64,000 bases of DNA from JANJUO01 sp942492935 (lineage in GTDB: Bacteria > Bacteroidota > Ignavibacteria > Kapaibacteriales > UBA2268). The stretch is from contig OW818654.1 in the NCBI GenBank assembly GCA_942492935.1, positions 1,302,001-1,366,000 of the forward strand. Direction: 5' to 3'. A model generated the notes under the pieces. The model was given only the letters and a program-made list of their open reading frames with translations, was not told the origin of the DNA and did no database searches. Within the stretch, counting starts at the first letter, position 1, and each line of letters begins with the position of its first letter. Below are positions 52,733-61,978 of the stretch, piece after piece. Position numbers and translations under genes: made by a program.

Positions 52733-53539
52733 ATGTACCGATTAATTAGAATGAAATTTTCAACTGTTCCTTTAAAAATATTTCCAATTTTGATTTTCAT
52801 TAACTTATTGTTAATTACAAATCTTTATTCTCAAAAAAATACAAATTCCGAATTACAATCAATAAAAGATTCAATAGAAAAGTATTATTATAATTGGAAT
52901 ATTGCAAAATTTAATGAAATTAATGACATTACAAATGATTTTATAAATCGAAATCCTAATATTTGGTATGGGTATTATTATTCTGGTATGATTAATCTTT
53001 GCCTTGGAAAAATCCATTATACGACTAATGAAAAAAAAGCATTTGACCATTTTGATGAAGCTGTAGAAAAATTTTATAAAGCTGTTGAACTAAATTCAAA
53101 TGCTGAAAATCTTGCTTTACTTTCTGCAAGCTATGGAAAGAAATCTTCTTTATCGGGAATTAATGCTATTTTTTGGGGTATTAAATCAAAAAATAGAATA
53201 TTAGAAGCTTTCAACAAGGACAGCAATAATGTTACAGTTCTATTAACTGCTGCAACTCATTTAATGCACACACCAGCAATCTATGGCGGTGATAAAAAGA
53301 AAGCAATGCAATTATTAAACAAAGCACTCAAACTCAATAGCAAGAATTTAACCAATGATAAATTTTTAATTGACTGGGCAAAAGATGCTGAAATATATGC
53401 TTATATTGCTCAAATTCATATTCTTGAGAATAATTTTGAGCTTGCAGAAAATTATATGAAAAAAGCCCTTGCTATTGTTCCTGATTATGATTTTGTATTA
53501 ATTGATTTGCGTAAACAAATTCAAAAAGCCAAGAAGTGA
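52733..53539 (+). CDS. Exported TPR-like protein
   Basis: A 268-residue protein. After MYRLIRMKFSTVPLKIF comes a hydrophobic signal (ILIFINLLLITNLYSQ). A second ATG at 52751 would give a shorter and more standard signal peptide. The body is helical with TPR-like spacing (WYGYYYSGMINLCLGKIHY, AFDHFDEAVEKFYKAVELNS, AMQLLNKALKLNSKNL, AENYMKKALAIVPDYDF). It probably serves as a periplasmic binding scaffold. It is preceded by a 255-bp spacer in which I see no gene or repeat. The function is unknown. Confidence 0.7.
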   Translation: MYRLIRMKFSTVPLKIFPILIFINLLLITNLYSQKNTNSELQSIKDSIEKYYYNWNIAKFNEINDITNDFINRNPNIWYGYYYSGMINLCLGKIHYTTNEKKAFDHFDEAVEKFYKAVELNSNAENLALLSASYGKKSSLSGINAIFWGIKSKNRILEAFNKDSNNVTVLLTAATHLMHTPAIYGGDKKKAMQLLNKALKLNSKNLTNDKFLIDWAKDAEIYAYIAQIHILENNFELAENYMKKALAIVPDYDFVLIDLRKQIQKAKK

Positions 53540-53610
53540 GAAAATTCAAATGTGATTAATGGTTTTTAAATTGAAAATATATGATTTATCAAAAAAAAAT
53601 ATAATCTGAA

Positions 53611-55479
53611 TCAATATTTTTCAATCAATACTCTTAAGAGTTTGTTGTAGTTAGATATATATCGAAATTTTGTTATATCCTCAATTTTTTGGAGTTTGAT
53701 ATTACTGAGTTTTAAATTATTTAGAAACTTCATTAATTTTTCAGCAATTATTTTAGATGAATCATCTATATACTCAATTGAAATTGATTTACTGTAAGAT
53801 GCAGATTCTTTTATTGATTGAATTATAGAATTGAAATTACTTATTTCAGAATTTAATTGAGATTCATAATTCACAAAAAAAACTTCATACTTATTTTTAT
53901 TTGAAAATAGAAATTGTTTTCCTCTTCTTTCTTCCCTTATAATATTAAAAGAGAGTTCCTCGTTTTGAATGTTATCGTTTTTATCTTTCGCAATTGCCAT
54001 CAAAACTGCTCTTTCTGCATTGAAAATATATTCTGCAAAAACATTTGTTTTGGCAAGAAATTGAAGTGGTAATGTACCAGAATATTCTTTGATTTTGGAC
54101 AATTTGCCATCAAGTAGTATGTGAATTTCACAAGAATTAATATCCTCCTTTGGTCTGGCATCAAAGATAATATCTAATGCAGGAGGATTTACGATAAATT
54201 CAGTTTTTCCAATTTCATTGTATTTTACAATTTCTTCTGAATAACTTTCAATCAATATTGAATTGTCAGTATGAGCAACAAATTCGAGTTGATTAAAATT
54301 TACCTGTTTATTTTCAAAGAATTCTTTCAATAATTCATTTTGATTACTTGTTATTTTAATTTTAGAATTAGGATAATTCGATAATCTATCAGAAATAGTT
54401 AACAAAGAATTAATATATAAAGAGTCCAACAATGATAAACCTGTACCATTCAATCTTGCCGGCTCGGTAAGCAATTCTATGTCATTTGAATTGAAACGAA
54501 AAAAAAGAGGATAAATATTATATTCATAAGATTTTTCAACTTGTATTGAAAGAGTTTGCGTTTTTAATGTTATTTCGATTGGAGTTTCAATATTTTTCTT
54601 CTGTTTAATTGATACCTTATTGACTAAGTAAATATCAGATTTCCCTTTTCCACCAATTCTATCAGAGCAGAATAAAGCCAAATTTTCATTTATGAGCTTA
54701 AAATCAGTTTCATCAAATTCAGTATTTAATTCAATTAATGGTCGTGGTCTTAACCATTCGCTACCATTTCTAACTGAAAAATAAATATCATATTTTCCTG
54801 TACCTTCCTGCCCATCAGAAGAATAGTAAAGAGTATCATTACCAGCTATAAATGGAGTAATTTCATTACCCGGTGAATTTAATTCATCTATAGAAACAGG
54901 TACACTCCAAGTTCCATCTTGATTCTTGATAGTCATAAATAAATCAATATCATCACTATTGCCATTTCTGATTGATGAGAAAACCATAAAACTACCATCT
55001 TGAGATACAGCTGGGAATGCAGTAAAAGAGTTAGTATTTATCGAATCAACTAATATTGGACTGCTCCAACTATTCTTCAAATAAGTAAGTTTGAAAATAT
55101 TAAATATTGGATATTTATCGGTAATTTTATATGTTTGAAAATATGCTTCACTTGGAGATAAAATTGATAAACAACACTGATTATTATTGATTTTGTTCAA
55201 ATCACCTTTGGTTAGTTTTGGTATTTCAAATGAAATCGAATCAAAGAATTTTGTTTGATAAAAATAAGAAAATTTATTTGCGGTTGAATTAAAATATAAA
55301 ATTTGTCTGAAACTATCATAAACAGGTGCAAATTCATCTTCTTGTGAATTTAATTCCTCACAATTACGAATATTACTCCATCGCGATTCAAATTCTTCCG
55401 AAAAAATAGAATTTATCGCCATAAATAGTATTATCAGCATAATATATTTTAATTTAAATAACAAATTTAAAATTTTCAT
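53611..55479 (-). CDS. Exported PD40 beta-propeller protein with degenerate OmpA-like C-terminus
   Basis: A 622-residue protein with a signal peptide near residues 9-27. PD40/WD40-like blades include FPAVSQDGSFMVFSSIRNG and SDDIDLFM, ITPFIAGNDTLYYSSDGQEG followed by KYDIYF, and ALFCSDRIGGKGKSDIYLV. The second half has a strand reading YPLFFRFNSNDIELL, similar to the first strand of OmpA domains, and a region with EFVAHTDNS. The expected peptidoglycan-binding residues of the canonical 'GHTD...NxxLSxxRA' block are not preserved. It is divergent from the lipoprotein gene at 55562, with an 82-bp shared promoter region. Confidence 0.65.
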   Translation of the reverse strand: MKILNLLFKLKYIMLIILFMAINSIFSEEFESRWSNIRNCEELNSQEDEFAPVYDSFRQILYFNSTANKFSYFYQTKFFDSISFEIPKLTKGDLNKINNNQCCLSILSPSEAYFQTYKITDKYPIFNIFKLTYLKNSWSSPILVDSINTNSFTAFPAVSQDGSFMVFSSIRNGNSDDIDLFMTIKNQDGTWSVPVSIDELNSPGNEITPFIAGNDTLYYSSDGQEGTGKYDIYFSVRNGSEWLRPRPLIELNTEFDETDFKLINENLALFCSDRIGGKGKSDIYLVNKVSIKQKKNIETPIEITLKTQTLSIQVEKSYEYNIYPLFFRFNSNDIELLTEPARLNGTGLSLLDSLYINSLLTISDRLSNYPNSKIKITSNQNELLKEFFENKQVNFNQLEFVAHTDNSILIESYSEEIVKYNEIGKTEFIVNPPALDIIFDARPKEDINSCEIHILLDGKLSKIKEYSGTLPLQFLAKTNVFAEYIFNAERAVLMAIAKDKNDNIQNEELSFNIIREERRGKQFLFSNKNKYEVFFVNYESQLNSEISNFNSIIQSIKESASYSKSISIEYIDDSSKIIAEKLMKFLNNLKLSNIKLQKIEDITKFRYISNYNKLLRVLIEKY

Positions 55480-55561
55480 AAGTTAAAACATTAAAATTAA
55501 GAAAATTTAAGTTAATTTTGAAATTTGTTAGTTTAATAAACCAATTAAAAGATTATTTTTT

Positions 55562-55984
55562 ATGAAAAAATTAAAAGTAAATGCAAAAGTTCCCCAAAAT
55601 TCTAAGAATAATTTATATTATGCTATTATAGTCAGTGTATTTTTTACATTATTTCTGACTATTATCTCTTGTTCAGATGATTACAAAAAATATGACCGTT
55701 ATACAAATACTTATTATCAAGTACTGATTGCGAGGGAGTTGCACGAGGACTCAAGCAAAGCAAATAATGAAGTCAAAAAAATACTTGCTGAAAACGGTTA
55801 TACCGAAAAGCAGTTTGCAGAAGAAACCTACAAAATCTTTAAAGAAGACCAAAAAGTACTAACTATGATAATTGATTCGTTAAGAAAACGCGTAATTCGA
55901 GATACTGATTCTTTGCAAAAGGAAAAGATGAAGGAAATGTTAAGAAAAGCTGCTGATTCAACTAAAAATGCAAATAAGAATTAA
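55562..55984 (+). CDS. Small lipoprotein of unknown function
   Basis: A 140-residue protein. A basic, 19-residue N-terminal extension is followed by a hydrophobic segment (YYAIIVSVFFTLFLTIISC) with a lipobox-like IISC (Cys37). The rest is charged and helical (LIARELHEDSSKANNEVKKI, EDQKVLTMIIDSLRKRVIRD). The family is not recognised. It is directly followed by the flippase gene, whose TTG start abuts the stop, so the two are co-transcribed. Confidence 0.6.
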   Translation: MKKLKVNAKVPQNSKNNLYYAIIVSVFFTLFLTIISCSDDYKKYDRYTNTYYQVLIARELHEDSSKANNEVKKILAENGYTEKQFAEETYKIFKEDQKVLTMIIDSLRKRVIRDTDSLQKEKMKEMLRKAADSTKNANKN

Positions 55985-57247
55985 TTGAAAAATAGTATAA
56001 CATATTTAAAAAAGTTTTCAAATGCTTTTATTGCTGTTTACTATGCTGAATTAGTATCCCTTTTTTCACTAACTGCAATTAGCATTATACTTGGAAAAAT
56101 GCTCGATGCTGAAGCATTGGGCTTTTACAGTATTTGTTTAATTACAGCTACTTTATTTAGAATGTTTGCAGAAAGTGGATATGAACTGGAGATATTAAGA
56201 GAAATATCTACAGATAAAGAAAAAATATACCCAATTTTGATAGAGGCACAAGATTTAAAAAATACTTTAATTACTGTAACATTGCCATTAATGCTACTTT
56301 ATTTTTATTTTTCTGTTTCGGATTTAAGTTGCTTGTTGATGATACCTTATAATTACTTTGCAAGTGTTACACATAGCTACAAAGCAGTACTTAGAGCAAT
56401 AAAATCTTACAAAGTCATATCCAAAGTTGAAACAATTTATGCTGTTTTATTGTTATTCTTTTCTATCATTACAATATATTTTACAAAAAGTGTAGCTTTG
56501 ATATTACTTATTTTTGTGATAATGGAATTAGTTAAAAATCTTTTATACATTTTTGAAATAAAAAAAGATAGAAATTTACAGATTCCAACATATAAATTGA
56601 TGATACAAATACCATTAAAGTTTAATAAATGGAAAATTCAGGTAGAAAAAATTAAAAATCGATTGTCATTTATGATAATTAACACTAACAGTGTTTTACA
56701 AAATCGTGCAGGATTTTTCATGCTGGGTATTGTTGGAACAGATGCTCAAGCAGGTATCTTCTCAGCAGCATTTCGATTTATTAATTTTCTAAGGTCAATT
56801 CCATGGTCAATAATAAGTGTTTTATTACCAGAATATGCAATAAAATTAAAAAATTCCGAAAATGTCGATTTGAGATTTGGTTTGATGGTAAGTTTTATAA
56901 TAGGTTTTTTTATAAGTGCTATACTATGGTATTTGGCTGATTTTCTTATAGAAATTACCTATGATTTTAACGAAGCAGGCGATTTATTAGAAATTATTTC
57001 ATTTTCATTTGTAGCAATTATGTTAAATACTGTTTGTGAAACATATTTAATAGCACTTAGAAAGGAAAAATCAGTAAATATTTCAATGTTTATATCAATA
57101 CTATTCTCCCTTATCAGTTCTTTAATACTCTATAATTATTATGGGAACTATGGTGTTGCATATACATTTCTACTTAGTGAATATTTATTATTATTTAGTT
57201 ATATAATATTTATATTTATTTATTCTAAACGACCCAACCATAATTAA
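55985..57247 (+). CDS. Wzx-like polysaccharide flippase (MOP superfamily)
   Basis: A 420-residue membrane protein with about 12 hydrophobic segments, starting at TTG 55985. The N-terminal ELVSLFSLTAISIILGKMLDAEALGFYSI and LFRMFAESGYELEILREIS match the first helices of lipid-linked oligosaccharide exporters (RfbX/Wzx, polysaccharide_synt). The middle has NRAGFFMLGIVGTDAQAGIF and SAAFRFINFLRSIP, also typical. It would flip lipid-linked glycans to the periplasmic face. Functional ties to the glycosyltransferase at 49538 are possible, but the genes are not adjacent. Confidence 0.82.
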   Translation: MKNSITYLKKFSNAFIAVYYAELVSLFSLTAISIILGKMLDAEALGFYSICLITATLFRMFAESGYELEILREISTDKEKIYPILIEAQDLKNTLITVTLPLMLLYFYFSVSDLSCLLMIPYNYFASVTHSYKAVLRAIKSYKVISKVETIYAVLLLFFSIITIYFTKSVALILLIFVIMELVKNLLYIFEIKKDRNLQIPTYKLMIQIPLKFNKWKIQVEKIKNRLSFMIINTNSVLQNRAGFFMLGIVGTDAQAGIFSAAFRFINFLRSIPWSIISVLLPEYAIKLKNSENVDLRFGLMVSFIIGFFISAILWYLADFLIEITYDFNEAGDLLEIISFSFVAIMLNTVCETYLIALRKEKSVNISMFISILFSLISSLILYNYYGNYGVAYTFLLSEYLLLFSYIIFIFIYSKRPNHN

Positions 57248-57432
57248 GATTTTTTGTTTGGGTGTTTGCAAAAGTATAAACCAACAATTTCAATTTCCCT
57301 AAAAAAACAATTGAATATAATATACGTCAAATAATTTGTTTGAATATTAATTTATAGTTGATGAATAATTACTGTGATGTAAATTCAAAATTGTTGATTG
57401 TCCTGAGGTTATTAAATAATTCCGAGAATCTT

Positions 57433-59430
57433 ATGTTTAATTATTGTTTAGTTTTACTTGTTCTTTTTTCAAATATCATATTTGCTCAAAATGTAATCTG
57501 GGCTGATAAAGTTATTGGTTTTTCAAGTCAAGAGGGAACAAAGAAATTTTCTTCAAATCAGATACTTGGTGAACCATCTGTAATGCCCGATTTTGGCTTG
57601 TCTCCATGTAGCTGGACTCCAAATGTGCAAACAAGAAAAATCGAATGGATAATAGTAGGTTTTGCTGAACCAATTTTTGCTTCGCAAATTGCAATTAATG
57701 AAAATAATTACCCGGGAGCTATATCACAAATAATATTATATGATTCATTAGACAAGGGATATCAGGTTTATGGTAATAATAATAATGTTCCCGATAGAGC
57801 CGAAGGTAGAATGTTGAATATCTTTTTCCCAAAAACCACATATAGAGTAAAGTCTGCAAAAATATTGGTCAATTTAATTAATTATATTGATAAGTATCAA
57901 ATTGATGCAGTTGCAATTTCAGAATCAGTAGATTCAATTAAAGTAAAAATTAATACAATTAAAGATATTCAGAACAATAAACCTGAACAATTAAATGACA
58001 ATATAAATTCCAAATCTGCCGAGCTTGCTCCTGTTATTTCAGCCGATGGCAAATCTTTATATTTTACAAGAGATGGACATCCTGATAATATTGGTGTTGA
58101 AAAAAAGCAAGATGTTTGGTTTTCGGTAGTTGATAGTAATGGCATTTTTCAAAAAGCCGTTAATTTAGGTTTACCTATTAATAATTCAGGTTCAAATTTT
58201 GCAATTTCTATCACTCAAGATGGAAATGGATTATTCTTGGGAAATAAATACTTGGAAGACGGCACTCTAAAACCCGGTTTTTCAATAAGTTATAAAAGCG
58301 GGAATTTATGGGTATTTCCTGATTCGATAAGAATAAAGAGATATTTTAATTATAGTAAATCAGGTAGTTATTGTCTTGCAAGTAATGGTAAAGTTATGCT
58401 TTTTGCAATCAATCGCGAAGATACTTATGGTGATAATGATTTATATGTAAGTTTTTTAGAAAATGATGGAAGTTGGTCTGAGCCAAGAAATCTTGGAAGC
58501 AAGGTAAATACAGCCGATGAGGAAATATCACCATTTCTTGCCGCAGATGGAAAAACTTTGTATTATTCGACAGCAGGAAAACCCGGATATGGTTTGCATG
58601 ATATGTTTGTTACAACAAGATTAGATGACAGTTGGGCAAATTGGAGCAAACCGGTAAATCTCGGTGAGAATTTAAATTCAGATGGCTGGGATGCATATTA
58701 TACAATTCCTGCAAATGGTGAATATGCTTATTTCGTTGCAAATTTGAATGATGAAAAGCGTGAAGATATTTTCAGAATAAAACTACCAGAACAAGTCAAG
58801 CCACAAGCTGTTGTTTTAATTTCAGGTAAAGTTTTAAATCAGAAGACTAATCAGCCACTTGCCGCAACAATTATTTACGAAACATTGCCCGGTGGTAAAT
58901 CGGCTGGAGTTGCCCGTTCCAATCCTGAAACAGGTGAATATAAAATTGCACTGCCTGCTGGTTCAAATTATGGATTTCTTGCTCAAGCAGCGGGATTTAT
59001 TGCTGTTAATGAAAATATTGATTTGAAAAATACTGATAAGTATAAAGAAATTAATCAAGATTTATATCTTGTTCCAATTGAAAAGGGACAAAAAATTAAA
59101 ATTAATAATATATTCTTTGAATATGCGAAGTATGATTTATTACCGGAATCGTATTCAGAATTAGATAGAATTGTAGAATTTCTAAAATCAAAACCAAATG
59201 TGAAAATTAAAATTGAAGGTCATACAGATAATATTGGGACAGTAAGTTTCAATTCGAATTTATCAAAAGAACGAGCAAATAGTGTAAAGAATTATTTAAG
59301 TGATAAAGGGATAGAATTATCGAGAATAATTGCAAATGGATTAGGTTCTTTGATGCCAATTGGAAGCAATGAAACTGAAGATGGCAGGAAAAGAAACAGA
59401 AGAGTTGAGATGACAATCATCGAAAATTAA
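57433..59430 (+). CDS. PD40 propeller protein with CRD and OmpA domains
   Basis: The frame is open from 57358, but ATG 57433 begins a clear signal peptide (MFNYCLVLLVLFSNIIFAQN), giving 665 residues. In order: a discoidin-like N-domain (EPSVMPDFGLSPCSWTPN, WIIVGFAEPIFASQIAI), PD40 blades (APVISADGKSLYFTRDGHPD, SPFLAADGKTLYYSTAGKPG), a carboxypeptidase-regulatory-like sandwich (LISGKVLNQKTNQPLAATII), and an OmpA domain (IFFEYAKYDLLPESYSELDR, KIEGHTDNIG, LSKERANSVKNYL, KRNRRVEM) with intact peptidoglycan-binding residues. It should link an exported propeller to the cell wall at the periplasmic side. Confidence 0.87.
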   Translation: MFNYCLVLLVLFSNIIFAQNVIWADKVIGFSSQEGTKKFSSNQILGEPSVMPDFGLSPCSWTPNVQTRKIEWIIVGFAEPIFASQIAINENNYPGAISQIILYDSLDKGYQVYGNNNNVPDRAEGRMLNIFFPKTTYRVKSAKILVNLINYIDKYQIDAVAISESVDSIKVKINTIKDIQNNKPEQLNDNINSKSAELAPVISADGKSLYFTRDGHPDNIGVEKKQDVWFSVVDSNGIFQKAVNLGLPINNSGSNFAISITQDGNGLFLGNKYLEDGTLKPGFSISYKSGNLWVFPDSIRIKRYFNYSKSGSYCLASNGKVMLFAINREDTYGDNDLYVSFLENDGSWSEPRNLGSKVNTADEEISPFLAADGKTLYYSTAGKPGYGLHDMFVTTRLDDSWANWSKPVNLGENLNSDGWDAYYTIPANGEYAYFVANLNDEKREDIFRIKLPEQVKPQAVVLISGKVLNQKTNQPLAATIIYETLPGGKSAGVARSNPETGEYKIALPAGSNYGFLAQAAGFIAVNENIDLKNTDKYKEINQDLYLVPIEKGQKIKINNIFFEYAKYDLLPESYSELDRIVEFLKSKPNVKIKIEGHTDNIGTVSFNSNLSKERANSVKNYLSDKGIELSRIIANGLGSLMPIGSNETEDGRKRNRRVEMTIIEN

Positions 59431-59514
59431 TAATATTATTTCTGCATAATTGTTTATTAAGTAAATTTCAATTATTTTTACATTTTTTGAAATGGATATA
59501 TTCTTTATTTGTAT

Positions 59515-60093
59515 ATGACTGAATTAATTAATCATCATATTGTGTTGAAAGCTTATCAAGAGGGCTATTTCCCAATGGCTGAATCAAGATATGGTGAAAT
59601 ATATTGGCATTCACCCGACCCGAGAGCAATTTTTCCACTTGCTCAAATTGTAGTACCCAAAGATATTAAAAAGAAATTCAAAAAAGGAATTTTTACATTC
59701 ACAATTAATAAAGCATTTGAACAAGTAATACTTCATTGTGCAAATAGAGAAAGTACTTGGATAAATGATGAAATTACTGATGTTTATAATATGCTACATT
59801 ATATGGGTTATGCACATTCAATTGAAACATGGCAGGATAAAGAACTTGTTGGCGGGCTTTACGGAGTGGCAATTGGAGGAGCTTTCTTTGGAGAATCAAT
59901 GTTTAATACTGTAAGTGATGCTTCTAAGATGGCATTTTATTTATTAGTTCCTCATTTAATAAGTAAAGGATTTATGTTACTTGATTCTCAATATATGAAT
60001 CCTTTTACTAAACAACTTGGTGCCATTAATATTCCAAGAGATATGTATTTGATGTTGCTTGACGAGGCATTAAAATTAGATTGTAGTTTTTAA
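59515..60093 (+). CDS. aat: Leucyl/phenylalanyl-tRNA-protein transferase
   Basis: A 192-residue enzyme from ATG 59515 (the longer frame would use TTG 59509). Landmarks are AYQEGYFPMAE, IYWHSPDPRAIFPL, FTFTINKAFEQVI, WINDEITDVYNMLHYMGYAH, LVGGLYGVAIGGAFFGESMF and LLDSQYMNPFTKQLGA, all conserved in Aat. It moves Leu or Phe from aminoacyl-tRNA to N-terminal Arg or Lys of proteins, marking them for ClpAP through ClpS. It lies between two PD40-OmpA genes, which seems incidental. Confidence 0.94.
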   Translation: MTELINHHIVLKAYQEGYFPMAESRYGEIYWHSPDPRAIFPLAQIVVPKDIKKKFKKGIFTFTINKAFEQVILHCANRESTWINDEITDVYNMLHYMGYAHSIETWQDKELVGGLYGVAIGGAFFGESMFNTVSDASKMAFYLLVPHLISKGFMLLDSQYMNPFTKQLGAINIPRDMYLMLLDEALKLDCSF

Positions 60094-60113
60094 ACTATTT
60101 AAATGTTTGAATT

Positions 60114-61976
60114 ATGAAAACAAATTTAAAGATTAAGAATATTACTATTCAGAATATATTAGTTATGGTAATTAATATTTTCATGTTCGGCTTGTTTTTA
60201 AGTGCTTGTAATTTGCAACAAACTCAATTAAAGCAGATATACTGCGAAAAACCTGTAATCGAATGTAAACCAGGAAATTTCAATGAAATTTCAAATGATA
60301 CTACTGAAGAATTTAGAAGAAAAAACAACTGGAAATATAGAATCGAACCCGTTCAAAAACTTAACTCATCATTCAATGATTGGCATTTATCTTTTTTTTC
60401 TCCAAGAAAAGCTCTATTTACTTTTGATGAAAATAATATACAACGTGTAATGATTGTGAGAATGGTTTCACCAGAAAGATTTACAATTGAAAGTGGAATT
60501 GATTTTGGGGTTGAAGGACATAATGGAGCAGCTGCTTTTGCTGGTTCAGAAATCTTTTTTGCTAATTCAGAAAATTCTACAGCCAAATCAACAAGCGATA
60601 AAAACTTACTTCCATTATCTGAAATGATAGGTAGTTCCAGAATATATAGTGCAAAATTCAACAATCAAACAATCACTGATTCAAAATTATTATCAGAAAC
60701 AAAAGACTATTTTGTTTGGGAGTCGCATCCTTCTGTTACTCAAGATGGAAATGTAATGTTCTTTGCGGCAGACTTACCTGATGGATTAGGTGGTACTGAT
60801 ATTTGGTTTAGAATTAAAGATAAATCTGGCAAATGGGGACAACCAATTAATTGTGGGAAGATAATTAATACTACTTGTGATGAACTTAGTCCTTTTGTTG
60901 CTATTGATGGAAAAAAATTATTATTTTCATCATCGGGACATAGAACTGTGGGTGGTTATGATATTTTTTCTTCAAAAATTGATGATTCTTTTATGAAGAA
61001 TATTAAAATTGACAATTATCTGACATTAACAGAGTCCTTTTCTATACCTGAAAATTTGAAATTTCCTGTAAATACAACAGCTGATGAAATATTACCTACA
61101 TGTCCGGGTGATTGCGATTCGATAATGTATTATAGTTCAAATCAATTTGGTAAAACTGAAAATTTAATTTCAACAATTGGTGGTTTTGATTTATTTGTCA
61201 AGCATAAAATTGTAATTGAAAAAAAGCAAGATTTAGCTTATGAAAAAGAAGAAAAACCTGTTGAACTAAAAGTTGATATTACACCTGTTATCAAAGATGA
61301 ACTAGTAGCAATTATTCCTGTTTATATGCTTGAGGGTACAGTTTATGATGATAAAACCAGATTACCTGTACCATCTGCTAAAATTATTATCAATGAATTA
61401 GATGATAATCCCAAAAATTTGGAAGCATTTACTAATGAAAAAGGGAATTATAAAATTCAGTTAGAAAAAAATACTGAATATGAAATTACTGCCCATAAAG
61501 AGGAATATTTTTATGATACATATAAATTATTTGTCGATTGGAATGATACAACTACTGTAATCAGAAAAGACTTTTACATTCCAGAAATTGCAGTCATAAG
61601 AATTAATTTTCCTACTGATGAATATCGCAATCCATACCGTTTTGTATTAGATAGCAATGGAGTTGAAACAAATCGAATTTGGAGTGAAGAAATCATTTTA
61701 GTAGCAAAAAGTATCAATCTTTCGATAGATAAAATTGATAAAATTATACTTGTTGGGCATACAGATGATGTTGGTTCAGTTGAGTATAATAATGGACTTG
61801 GAGAACGAAGAGTGAATTTTGTAATAAGTGAACTTATTAAACAAGGTGTTCCCAAAAATATACTTTTTGGTAGAAGTGCAGGTGAATTAGAGCCAATATC
61901 AAAACGAAACAACGAAGATTTAACTTCATATAGAAAAAGACTTAGACGTGTAACTATTGAAAAAATACTAAAATAA
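60114..61976 (+). CDS. PD40-CRD-OmpA lipoprotein (PorE-like)
   Basis: A 620-residue lipoprotein: hydrophobic signal then LFLSAC with Cys32. PD40 blades include PSVTQDGNVMFFAADLPDG and SPFVAIDGKKLLFSSSGHRT. A CRD-like sandwich (LEGTVYDDKTRLPVPSAKII) sits near 405-470. The C-terminal OmpA domain has IRINFPTDEYRNPY, ILVGHTDDVGSVEYNNGLGE and RRVNFVISELI. The architecture PD40-CRD-OmpA on a lipid anchor resembles PorE, the T9SS component that ties the machine to peptidoglycan, though PorE also has an N-terminal TPR part that I do not see here. PBP1A starts 2 bp after its stop, so the two are one unit. Confidence 0.82.
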   Translation: MKTNLKIKNITIQNILVMVINIFMFGLFLSACNLQQTQLKQIYCEKPVIECKPGNFNEISNDTTEEFRRKNNWKYRIEPVQKLNSSFNDWHLSFFSPRKALFTFDENNIQRVMIVRMVSPERFTIESGIDFGVEGHNGAAAFAGSEIFFANSENSTAKSTSDKNLLPLSEMIGSSRIYSAKFNNQTITDSKLLSETKDYFVWESHPSVTQDGNVMFFAADLPDGLGGTDIWFRIKDKSGKWGQPINCGKIINTTCDELSPFVAIDGKKLLFSSSGHRTVGGYDIFSSKIDDSFMKNIKIDNYLTLTESFSIPENLKFPVNTTADEILPTCPGDCDSIMYYSSNQFGKTENLISTIGGFDLFVKHKIVIEKKQDLAYEKEEKPVELKVDITPVIKDELVAIIPVYMLEGTVYDDKTRLPVPSAKIIINELDDNPKNLEAFTNEKGNYKIQLEKNTEYEITAHKEEYFYDTYKLFVDWNDTTTVIRKDFYIPEIAVIRINFPTDEYRNPYRFVLDSNGVETNRIWSEEIILVAKSINLSIDKIDKIILVGHTDDVGSVEYNNGLGERRVNFVISELIKQGVPKNILFGRSAGELEPISKRNNEDLTSYRKRLRRVTIEKILK

Positions 61977-61978
61977 TT

